DNA of 64,000 nucleotides from Stomorhina lunata (taxonomy: Eukaryota; Arthropoda; Insecta; Diptera; Rhiniidae): assembly GCA_933228675.1 (NCBI GenBank), contig OW121740.1, positions 1 to 64,000 of the forward strand, in the 5' to 3' direction. Under the pieces are notes generated by a model that had not been told where the DNA came from, made no database searches, and saw nothing but the letters and a program-made list of their open reading frames with translations. Positions 14,101 through 26,790 of this stretch are shown here, piece after piece (within the stretch, counting starts at the first letter, position 1; each line of letters opens with the position of its first letter). The translations under genes were made by a program, and so were the position numbers.

Positions 14101-17100
14101 ATTTAAGATATTTGAAAAATTATATATTTTTCTGTAGCCTACTTTTAAGATGAAAAATCATTTTACCAAATATTAGAAATGCCACTCACGTCATTATCTT
14201 TATTTTTAATAAATTCACAATTTTTGTATGAATTTTTAGGTAATGAGGTTCATTTTATTTAGAACACTCACTGTTTTGTTACCATTTTATGTGTGAAATC
14301 AAAATTTTTCGAACGAAAAATACAAATGTGAAATTTACCATCTATTAATTTGATGAAATTTTTTATAAACATTTTCTTGGCCCATAAAATTTTTAGAGTT
14401 TTTCAAAGTTTATCATTTCGTTTTAGTTAAGATTTTAACCTTTTTTTTATGCCTAAAACATTTGATAATTATAACGGATTTATTTATGAAACTAGGCTCA
14501 TATTTCGGCGTATGTCATGTGGTCTTGCATTCCTTTAAATAAAAAAATTTATCCATGTATTGGAGAACAAGGGAGATCAATTATGTGCTCAAATCAACAA
14601 TATCTCAAAAAGTGTAGCATATTTCATTATCTTTATCATTCTCTCAAACATGAATTATAGTGTTGAAATCAAAATATAAAATGTAAAAAATTGGGCCCAT
14701 AGGTTGATCACGAAGCAATATACTTTTTGAAAAAAAAAACTCATATTATTTCAGTACAGATTTTTAAAATTTTTTCATGAAACGTTAAAATTTGTTTTTA
14801 TATTTTTTTGCTTTAAAATTTAGAACGATTCATAAACAAAGAATAAATTTCAGAATTTGTACTAAAATTGTATGACTATTTTTACAAAAAGTCTATTATT
14901 TCCCAATCCCCCAACACTTAAGGGCAAAATTGTTTGCTTTTTATTTTTTGACGATCCCAACACACTAATCCATATTTGAGAGAAGAATAAATAAAATTTA
15001 TGATGTGCTTTTTGAAAATTCCTTGAGTCAAAGACATAATTGATATTTCTCTCGTTCTCAAATAATTGATTAAATTTTTCAAAATTAAAGAACATGAAAC
15101 TACAGAATATACTCAAAAATATGAGCCTAATTTTATACAAATCTAATAATCGTATCGAAAGTTATAGACATATAAAATCGGCATAATTTCCAAAAAAAAA
15201 TATTGAAAAAAATCTAACTTTCGACAGAAATAAAATCTGAACCAAAACGAAATTAAAAATTTTGACGAACTCTAAAAATTTTATGATCTAGAAGAATGTA
15301 TACAAAAAAATTTAATTTTAAAATATTTTAATTTTTCACCATATATTGACCTTTTTTGCATTATAAAATCTATTTTGGTTTATAACTTACAATTTAAAAA
15401 ATATGACTCTATTCAAGATGGATAACCTACAGTCAAATAAATCACGGTTTATATATCTTAATTTGATCTATTTAAAGCTAACGTTATTCACCAGTCTCAT
15501 TTAAGACCTTGGCTCATTGAAACAAGTTAATTATTATTTAAATTCAATAGATAATTTTATTTTACAAAATTAATTGTAAAATAAATTTTCTGCAGTATTT
15601 AATAATAATTCACTTATCCTCATGCGAGATTATATGTGGGGATTGCTTAGAACTTTTGTGCTTTGACCAGTATCTACAATCCTTTAAACCACTAACTCAA
15701 TGGCCTATTGTGAATACCGAATACTTACAGCGAACAAAACAAATGTAAGATAATATAGGAAGATAATTTATTGACTGAGGCTCAACAGAAATATACTTCT
15801 TTTTTTTTAAATTGTAAACAAATATACATTTGTCAATATATGGTGCTACCAAAAAATATTTATTTCGTTTGCTACCACCGCGCCCTCCACCAACAATATG
15901 AAAATATTTCAAAATCCAAAATATTTTTAAAAAACTATCAAAAAAAATTGTTTTCTGTATGAATGAAATATTTTTCCGTAGCCTATATTTAAGATGAGAA
16001 ATCATTTAACCAAAATATTTGAAATATTTTCAAAAAAACTAACAAAAATTGCTTTCTAAAAGAATGAAATAATTTTAGTTTATGCTATTTGAAAAATTAT
16101 AAATTTTCCATATTTTTCTGTAGCCTACTTTTAAGATTAAAAAAAATAATTTCACCAAATATTAAACTTGCAACTCCCTTCATTTTAGTTTATGCTATTT
16201 AAAAAATTAAGTATCTTTCATATTTTCCCGTTGCCTACTTTTATGATGAAAAATAATTTATCCAAATTTTAAATTGCCATTGCCTTCATTTTAATTTAAG
16301 ATATTTGAAAAATTATATATTTTTCTGTAGCCTACTTTTAAGATGAAAAATCATTTTACCAAATATTAGAAATGCCACTCACGTCATTATCTTTATTTTT
16401 AATAAATTCACAATTTTTGTATGAATTTTTAGGTAATGAGGTTCATTTTATTTAGAACACTCACTGTTTTGTTACCATTTTATGTGTGAAATCAAAATTT
16501 TTCGAACGAAAAATACAAATGTGAAATTTACCATCTATTAATTTGATGAAATTTTTTATAAACATTTTCTTGGCCCATAAAATTTTTAGAGTTTTTCAAA
16601 GTTTATCATTTCGTTTTAGTTAAGATTTTAACCTTTTTTTTATGCCTAAAACATTTGATAATTATAACGGATTTATTTATGAAACTAGGCTCATATTTCG
16701 GCGTATGTCATGTGGTCTTGCATTCCTTTAAATAAAAAAATTTATCCATGTATTGGAGAACAAGGGAGATCAATTATGTGCTCAAATCAACAATATCTCA
16801 AAAAGTGTAGCATATTTCATTATCTTTATCATTCTCTCAAACATGAATTATAGTGTTGAAATCAAAATATAAAATGTAAAAAATTGGGCCCATAGGTTGA
16901 TCACGAAGCAATATACTTTTTGAAAAAAAAAACTCATATTATTTCAGTACAGATTTTTAAAATTTTTTCATGAAACGTTAAAATTTGTTTTTATATTTTT
17001 TTGCTTTAAAATTTAGAACGATTCATAAACAAAGAATAAATTTCAGAATTTGTACTAAAATTGTATGACTATTTTTACAAAAAGTCTATTATTTCCCAAT

Positions 17101-20100
17101 CCCCCAACACTTAAGGGCAAAATTGTTTGCTTTTTATTTTTTGACGATCCCAACACACTAATCCATATTTGAGAGAAGAATAAATAAAATTTATGATGTG
17201 CTTTTTGAAAATTCCTTGAGTCAAAGACATAATTGATATTTCTCTCGTTCTCAAATAATTGATTAAATTTTTCAAAATTAAAGAACATGAAACTACAGAA
17301 TATACTCAAAAATATGAGCCTAATTTTATACAAATCTAATAATCGTATCGAAAGTTATAGACATATAAAATCGGCATAATTTCCAAAAAAAAATATTGAA
17401 AAAAATCTAACTTTCGACAGAAATAAAATCTGAACCAAAACGAAATTAAAAATTTTGACGAACTCTAAAAATTTTATGATCTAGAAGAATGTATACAAAA
17501 AAATTTAATTTTAAAATATTTTAATTTTTCACCATATATTGACCTTTTTTGCATTATAAAATCTATTTTGGTTTATAACTTACAATTTAAAAAATATGAC
17601 TCTATTCAAGATGGATAACCTACAGTCAAATAAATCACGGTTTATATATCTTAATTTGATCTATTTAAAGCTAACGTTATTCACCAGTCTCATTTAAGAC
17701 CTTGGCTCATTGAAACAAGTTAATTATTATTTAAATTCAATAGATAATTTTATTTTACAAAATTAATTGTAAAATAAATTTTCTGCAGTATTTAATAATA
17801 ATTCACTTATCCTCATGCGAGATTATATGTGGGGATTGCTTAGAACTTTTGTGCTTTGACCAGTATCTACAATCCTTTAAACCACTAACTCAATGGCCTA
17901 TTGTGAATACCGAATACTTACAGCGAACAAAACAAATGTAAGATAATATAGGAAGATAATTTATTGACTGAGGCTCAACAGAAATATACTTCTTTTTTTT
18001 TAAATTGTAAACAAATATACATTTGTCAATATATGGTGCTACCAAAAAATATTTATTTCGTTTGCTACCACCGCGCCCTCCACCAACAATATGAAAATAT
18101 TTCAAAATCCAAAATATTTTTAAAAAACTATCAAAAAAAATTGTTTTCTGTATGAATGAAATATTTTTCCGTAGCCTATATTTAAGATGAGAAATCATTT
18201 AACCAAAATATTTGAAATATTTTCAAAAAAACTAACAAAAATTGCTTTCTAAAAGAATGAAATAATTTTAGTTTATGCTATTTGAAAAATTATAAATTTT
18301 CCATATTTTTCTGTAGCCTACTTTTAAGATTAAAAAAAATAATTTCACCAAATATTAAACTTGCAACTCCCTTCATTTTAGTTTATGCTATTTAAAAAAT
18401 TAAGTATCTTTCATATTTTCCCGTTGCCTACTTTTATGATGAAAAATAATTTATCCAAATTTTAAATTGCCATTGCCTTCATTTTAATTTAAGATATTTG
18501 AAAAATTATATATTTTTCTGTAGCCTACTTTTAAGATGAAAAATCATTTTACCAAATATTAGAAATGCCACTCACGTCATTATCTTTATTTTTAATAAAT
18601 TCACAATTTTTGTATGAATTTTTAGGTAATGAGGTTCATTTTATTTAGAACACTCACTGTTTTGTTACCATTTTATGTGTGAAATCAAAATTTTTCGAAC
18701 GAAAAATACAAATGTGAAATTTACCATCTATTAATTTGATGAAATTTTTTATAAACATTTTCTTGGCCCATAAAATTTTTAGAGTTTTTCAAAGTTTATC
18801 ATTTCGTTTTAGTTAAGATTTTAACCTTTTTTTTATGCCTAAAACATTTGATAATTATAACGGATTTATTTATGAAACTAGGCTCATATTTCGGCGTATG
18901 TCATGTGGTCTTGCATTCCTTTAAATAAAAAAATTTATCCATGTATTGGAGAACAAGGGAGATCAATTATGTGCTCAAATCAACAATATCTCAAAAAGTG
19001 TAGCATATTTCATTATCTTTATCATTCTCTCAAACATGAATTATAGTGTTGAAATCAAAATATAAAATGTAAAAAATTGGGCCCATAGGTTGATCACGAA
19101 GCAATATACTTTTTGAAAAAAAAAACTCATATTATTTCAGTACAGATTTTTAAAATTTTTTCATGAAACGTTAAAATTTGTTTTTATATTTTTTTGCTTT
19201 AAAATTTAGAACGATTCATAAACAAAGAATAAATTTCAGAATTTGTACTAAAATTGTATGACTATTTTTACAAAAAGTCTATTATTTCCCAATCCCCCAA
19301 CACTTAAGGGCAAAATTGTTTGCTTTTTATTTTTTGACGATCCCAACACACTAATCCATATTTGAGAGAAGAATAAATAAAATTTATGATGTGCTTTTTG
19401 AAAATTCCTTGAGTCAAAGACATAATTGATATTTCTCTCGTTCTCAAATAATTGATTAAATTTTTCAAAATTAAAGAACATGAAACTACAGAATATACTC
19501 AAAAATATGAGCCTAATTTTATACAAATCTAATAATCGTATCGAAAGTTATAGACATATAAAATCGGCATAATTTCCAAAAAAAAATATTGAAAAAAATC
19601 TAACTTTCGACAGAAATAAAATCTGAACCAAAACGAAATTAAAAATTTTGACGAACTCTAAAAATTTTATGATCTAGAAGAATGTATACAAAAAAATTTA
19701 ATTTTAAAATATTTTAATTTTTCACCATATATTGACCTTTTTTGCATTATAAAATCTATTTTGGTTTATAACTTACAATTTAAAAAATATGACTCTATTC
19801 AAGATGGATAACCTACAGTCAAATAAATCACGGTTTATATATCTTAATTTGATCTATTTAAAGCTAACGTTATTCACCAGTCTCATTTAAGACCTTGGCT
19901 CATTGAAACAAGTTAATTATTATTTAAATTCAATAGATAATTTTATTTTACAAAATTAATTGTAAAATAAATTTTCTGCTGTATTTAATAATAATTCACT
20001 TATCCTCATGCGAGATTATATGTGGAGATTGCTTAGAACTTTTGTGCTTTGACCAGTATCTACAATCCTTTAAACCACTAACTCAATGGCCTATTGTGAA

Positions 20101-23100
20101 TACCGAATACTTACAGCGAACAAAACAAATGTAAGATAATATAGGAAGATAATTTATTGACTGAGGCTCAACAGAAATATACTTCTTTTTTTTTAAATTG
20201 TAAACAAATATACATTTGTCAATATATGGTGCTACCAAAAAATATTTATTTCGTTTGCTACCACCGCGCCCTCCACCAACAATATGAAAATATTTCAAAA
20301 TCCAAAATATTTTTAAAAAACTATCAAAAAAAATTGTTTTCTGTATGAATGAAATATTTTTCCGTAGCCTACATTTAAGATGAGAAATCATTTAACCAAA
20401 ATATTTGAAATATTTTCAAAAAAACTAACAAAAATTGCTTTCTAAAAGAATGAAATAATTTTAGTTTATGCTATTTGAAAAATTATAAATTTTCCATATT
20501 TTTCTGTAGCCTACTTTTAAGATTAAAAAAAATAATTTCACCAAATATTAAACTTGCAACTCCCTTCATTTTAGTTTATGCTATTTAAAAAATTAAGTAT
20601 CTTTCATATTTTCCCGTTGCCTACTTTTATGATGAAAAATAATTTATCCAAATTTTAAATTGCCATTGCCTTCATTTTAATTTAAGATATTTGAAAAATT
20701 ATATATTTTTCTGTAGCCTACTTTTAAGATGAAAAATCATTTTACCAAATATTAGAAATGCCACTCACGTCATTATCTTTATTTTTAATAAATTCACAAT
20801 TTTTGTATGAATTTTTAGGTAATGAGGTTCATTTTATTTAGAACACTCACTGTTTTGTTACCATTTTATGTGTGAAATCAAAATTTTTCGAACGAAAAAT
20901 ACAAATGTGAAATTTACCATCTATTAATTTGATGAAATTTTTTATAAACATTTTCTTGGCCCATAAAATTTTTAGAGTTTTTCAAAGTTTATCATTTCGT
21001 TTTAGTTAAGATTTTAACCTTTTTTTTATGCCTAAAACATTTGATAATTATAACGGATTTATTTATGAAACTAGGCTCATATTTCGGCGTATGTCATGTG
21101 GTCTTGCATTCCTTTAAATAAAAAAATTTATCCATGTATTGGAGAACAAGGGAGATCAATTATGTGCTCAAATCAACAATATCTCAAAAAGTGTAGCATA
21201 TTTCATTATCTTTATCATTCTCTCAAACATGAATTATAGTGTTGAAATCAAAATATAAAATGTAAAAAATTGGGCCCATAGGTTGATCACGAAGCAATAT
21301 ACTTTTTGAAAAAAAAAACTCATATTATTTCAGTACAGATTTTTAAAATTTTTTCATGAAACGTTAAAATTTGTTTTTATATTTTTTTGCTTTAAAATTT
21401 AGAACGATTCATAAACAAAGAATAAATTTCAGAATTTGTACTAAAATTGTATGACTATTTTTACAAAAAGTCTATTATTTCCCAATCCCCCAACACTTAA
21501 GGGCAAAATTGTTTGCTTTTTATTTTTTGACGATCCCAACACACTAATCCATATTTGAGAGAAGAATAAATAAAATTTATGATGTGCTTTTTAAAATATC
21601 CTTGAGTCAAAGACATAATTGATATTTCTCTCGTTCTCAAATACTTGATTAAATTTTTCAAAAGAACATGAAACTACAGAATATACTAAAAATATGAGCC
21701 TAATTTTATACAAATCTAATAATCGTATCGAAAGTTATAGACATATAAAATCGGCATAATTTCCAAAAAAAAAATATTGAAAAAAATCTAACTTTCGACA
21801 GAAATAAAATCTGAACCAAAACGAAATTAAAAATTTTGACGAACTCTAAAAATTTTATGATCTAGAAGAATGTATACAAAAAAATTTAATTTTAAAATAT
21901 TTTAATTTTTCACCATATATTGACCTTTTTTGCATTATAAAATCTATTTTGGTTTATAACTTACAATTTAAAAAATATGACTCTATTCAAGATGGATAAC
22001 CTACAGTCAAATAAATCACGGTTTATATATCTTAATTTGATCTATTTAAAGCTAACGTTATTCACCAGTCTCATTTAAGACCTTGGCTCATTGAAACAAG
22101 TTAATTATTATTTAAATTCAATAGATAATTTTATTTTACAAAATTAATTGTAAAATAAATTTTCTGCTGTATTTAATAATAATTCACTTATCCTCATGCG
22201 AGATTATATGTGGAGATTGCTTAGAACTTTTGTGCTTTGACCAGTATCTACAATCCTTTAAACCACTAACTCAATGGCCTATTGTGAATACCGAATACTT
22301 ACAGCGAACAAAACAAATGTAAGATAATATAGGAAGATAATTTATTGACTGAGGCTCAACAGAAATATACTTCTTTTTTTTTAAATTGTAAACAAATATA
22401 CATTTGTCAATATATGGTGCTACCAAAAAATATTTATTTCGTTTGCTACCACCGCGCCCTCCACCAACAATATGAAAATATTTCAAAATCCAAAATATTT
22501 TTAAAAAACTATCAAAAAAAATTGTTTTCTGTATGAATGAAATATTTTTCCGTAGCCTACATTTAAGATGAGAAATCATTTAACCAAAATATTTGAAATA
22601 TTTTCAAAAAAACTAACAAAAATTGCTTTCTAAAAGAATGAAATAATTTTAGTTTATGCTATTTGAAAAATTATAAATTTTCCATATTTTTCTGTAGCCT
22701 ACTTTTAAGATTAAAAAAAATAATTTCACCAAATATTAAACTTGCAACTCCCTTCATTTTAGTTTATGCTATTTAAAAAATTAAGTATCTTTCATATTTT
22801 CCCGTTGCCTACTTTTATGATGAAAAATAATTTATCCAAATTTTAAATTGCCATTGCCTTCATTTTAATTTAAGATATTTGAAAAATTATATATTTTTCT
22901 GTAGCCTACTTTTAAGATGAAAAATCATTTTACCAAATATTAGAAATGCCACTCACGTCATTATCTTTATTTTTAATAAATTCACAATTTTTGTATGAAT
23001 TTTTAGGTAATGAGGTTCATTTTATTTAGAACACTCACTGTTTTGTTACCATTTTATGTGTGAAATCAAAATTTTTCGAACGAAAAATACAAATGTGAAA

Positions 23101-26100
23101 TTTACCATCTATTAATTTGATGAAATTTTTTATAAACATTTTCTTGGCCCATAAAATTTTTAGAGTTTTTCAAAGTTTATCATTTCGTTTTAGTTAAGAT
23201 TTTAACCTTTTTTTTATGCCTAAAACATTTGATAATTATAACGGATTTATTTATGAAACTAGGCTCATATTTCGGCGTATGTCATGTGGTCTTGCATTCC
23301 TTTAAATAAAAAAATTTATCCATGTATTGGAGAACAAGGGAGATCAATTATGTGCTCAAATCAACAATATCTCAAAAAGTGTAGCATATTTCATTATCTT
23401 TATCATTCTCTCAAACATGAATTATAGTGTTGAAATCAAAATATAAAATGTAAAAAATTGGGCCCATAGGTTGATCACGAAGCAATATACTTTTTGAAAA
23501 AAAAAACTCATATTATTTCAGTACAGATTTTTAAAATTTTTTCATGAAACGTTAAAATTTGTTTTTATATTTTTTTGCTTTAAAATTTAGAACGATTCAT
23601 AAACAAAGAATAAATTTCAGAATTTGTACTAAAATTGTATGACTATTTTTACAAAAAGTCTATTATTTCCCAATCCCCCAACACTTAAGGGCAAAATTGT
23701 TTGCTTTTTATTTTTTGACGATCCCAACACACTAATCCATATTTGAGAGAAGAATAAATAAAATTTATGATGTGCTTTTTGAAAATTCCTTGAGTCAAAG
23801 ACATAATTGATATTTCTCTCGTTCTCAAATAATTGATTAAATTTTTCAAAATTAAAGAACATGAAACTACAGAATATACTCAAAAATATGAGCCTAATTT
23901 TATACAAATCTAATAATCGTATCGAAAGTTATAGACATATAAAATCGGCATAATTTCCAAAAAAAAATATTGAAAAAAATCTAACTTTCGACAGAAATAA
24001 AATCTGAACCAAAACGAAATTAAAAATTTTGACGAACTCTAAAAATTTTATGATCTAGAAGAATGTATACAAAAAAATTTAATTTTAAAATATTTTAATT
24101 TTTCACCATATATTGACCTTTTTTGCATTATAAAATCTATTTTGGTTTATAACTTACAATTTAAAAAATATGACTCTATTCAAGATGGATAACCTACAGT
24201 CAAATAAATCACGGTTTATATATCTTAATTTGATCTATTTAAAGCTAACGTTATTCACCAGTCTCATTTAAGACCTTGGCTCATTGAAACAAGTTAATTA
24301 TTATTTAAATTCAATAGATAATTTTATTTTACAAAATTAATTGTAAAATAAATTTTCTGCTGTATTTAATAATAATTCACTTATCCTCATGCGAGATTAT
24401 ATGTGGAGATTGCTTAGAACTTTTGTGCTTTGACCAGTATCTACAATCCTTTAAACCACTAACTCAATGGCCTATTGTGAATACCGAATACTTACAGCGA
24501 ACAAAACAAATGTAAGATAATATAGGAAGATAATTTATTGACTGAGGCTCAACAGAAATATACTTCTTTTTTTTTAAATTGTAAACAAATATACATTTGT
24601 CAATATATGGTGCTACCAAAAAATATTTATTTCGTTTGCTACCACCAACAATATGAAAATATTTCAAAATCCAAAATATTTTTAAAAAACTATCAAAAAA
24701 AATTGTTTTCTGTATGAATGAAATATTTTTCCGTAGCCTACATTTAAGATGAGAAATCATTTAACCAAAATATTTGAAATATTTTCAAAAAAACTAACAA
24801 AAATTGCTTTCTAAAAGAATGAAATAATTTTAGTTTATGCTATTTGAAAAATTATAAATTTTCCATATTTTTCTGTAGCCTACTTTTAAGATTAAAAAAA
24901 ATAATTTCACCAAATATTAAACTTGCAACTCCCTTCATTTTAGTTTATGCTATTTAAAAAATTAAGTATCTTTCATATTTTCCCGTTGCCTACTTTTATG
25001 ATGAAAAATAATTTATCCAAATTTTAAATTGCCATTGCCTTCATTTTAATTTAAGATATTTGAAAAATTATATATTTTTCTGTAGCCTACTTTTAAGATG
25101 AAAAATCATTTTACCAAATATTAGAAATGCCACTCACGTCATTATCTTTATTTTTAATAAATTCACAATTTTTGTATGAATTTTTAGGTAATGAGGTTCA
25201 TTTTATTTAGAACACTCACTGTTTTGTTACCATTTTATGTGTGAAATCAAAATTTTTCGAACGAAAAATACAAATGTGAAATTTACCATCTATTAATTTG
25301 ATGAAATTTTTTATAAACATTTTCTTGGCCCATAAAATTTTTAGAGTTTTTCAAAGTTTATCATTTCGTTTTAGTTAAGATTTTAACCTTTTTTTTATGC
25401 CTAAAACATTTGATAATTATAACGGATTTATTTATGAAACTAGGCTCATATTTCGGCGTATGTCATGTGGTCTTGCATTCCTTTAAATAAAAAAATTTAT
25501 CCATGTATTGGAGAACAAGGGAGATCAATTATGTGCTCAAATCAACAATATCTCAAAAAGTGTAGCATATTTCATTATCTTTATCATTCTCTCAAACATG
25601 AATTATAGTGTTGAAATCAAAATATAAAATGTAAAAAATTGGGCCCATAGGTTGATCACGAAGCAATATACTTTTTGAAAAAAAAAACTCATATTATTTC
25701 AGTACAGATTTTTAAAATTTTTTCATGAAACGTTAAAATTTGTTTTTATATTTTTTTGCTTTAAAATTTAGAACGATTCATAAACAAAGAATAAATTTCA
25801 GAATTTGTACTAAAATTGTATGACTATTTTTACAAAAAGTCTATTATTTCCCAATCCCCCAACACTTAAGGGCAAAATTGTTTGCTTTTTATTTTTTGAC
25901 GATCCCAACACACTAATCCATATTTGAGAGAAGAATAAATAAAATTTATGATGTGCTTTTTGAAAATTCCTTGAGTCAAAGACATAATTGATATTTCTCT
26001 CGTTCTCAAATAATTGATTAAATTTTTCAAAATTAAAGAACATGAAACTACAGAATATACTCAAAAATATGAGCCTAATTTTATACAAATCTAATAATCG

Positions 26101-26295
26101 TATCGAAAGTTATAGACATATAAAATCGGCATAATTTCCAAAAAAAAATATTGAAAAAAATCTAACTTTCGACAGAAATAAAATCTGAACCAAAACGAAA
26201 TTAAAAATTTTGACGAACTCTAAAAATTTTATGATCTAGAAGAATGTATACAAAAAAATTTAATTTTAAAATATTTTAATTTTTCACCATATATT

Positions 26296-26790
26296 GACCT
26301 TTTTTGCATTATAAAATCTATTTTGGTTTATAACTTACAATTTAAAAAATATGACTCTATTCAAGATGGATAACCTACAGTCAAATAAATCACGGTTTAT
26401 ATATCTTAATTTGATCTATTTAAAGCTAACGTTATTCACCAGTCTCATTTAAGACCTTGGCTCATTGAAACAAGTTAATTATTATTTAAATTCAATAGAT
26501 AATTTTATTTTACAAAATTAATTGTAAAATAAATTTTCTGCTGTATTTAATAATAATTCACTTATCCTCATGCGAGATTATATGTGGAGATTGCTTAGAA
26601 CTTTTGTGCTTTGACCAGTATCTACAATCCTTTAAACCACTAACTCAATGGCCTATTGTGAATACCGAATACTTACAGCGAACAAAACAAATGTAAGATA
26701 ATATAGGAAGATAATTTATTGACTGAGGCTCAACAGAAATATACTTCTTTTTTTTAAATTGTAAACAAATATACATTTGTCAATATATGG
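26296..26790. repeat. Truncated last satellite monomer and right edge of the array
   Basis: The thirteenth copy follows the consensus from its GACCTTTTTTGCATT start through the CAATATATGGTG word, then stops abruptly at about 26790. After that, unrelated sequence (GTATCTAATAAAATTT) begins. In complete units the next bases are CTACCAAAAAATATTT. This copy carries the same variants as copies 10-12 (GCTGTATTT and GGAGATTG). Confidence 0.92.

Larger units (their letters stand above)
1..26790. repeat. Tandem satellite array, ~2193-bp monomer, 12 full copies plus a truncated 13th
   Basis: The same AT-rich sequence recurs head to tail. Taking the word GACCTTTTTTGCATT as the start, monomers begin at 2 (the left edge, so the array probably continues outside the window), 2190, 4383, 6576, 8769, 10962, 13155, 15348, 17541, 19734, 21922, 24115 and 26296. 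Spacing is 2193 bp, except 2188 for copies 1 and 10 and 2181 for copy 12. Copies differ only at a few diagnostic sites. Short open frames of 63, 92 and 102 codons recur in every unit on both strands, but they have no recognisable domain and low-complexity composition, so I treat the array as non-coding. Each unit has two parts: a first half with ~105-bp internal subrepeats and a second half that is a long imperfect palindrome. It resembles heterochromatic or subtelomeric satellite DNA; the family is not one I recognise. Confidence 0.97.

Noticed and set aside
351..26088. Repeated open frames of 102, 92 and 63 codons in each satellite unit
   Set aside because: They overlap on opposite strands, are rich in Phe/Ile/Lys/Tyr from AT-rich DNA, and have no domain. 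They are conserved only because the monomers are nearly identical. The 92-codon frame is lost in copies 1 and 10 by small indels without other consequence.
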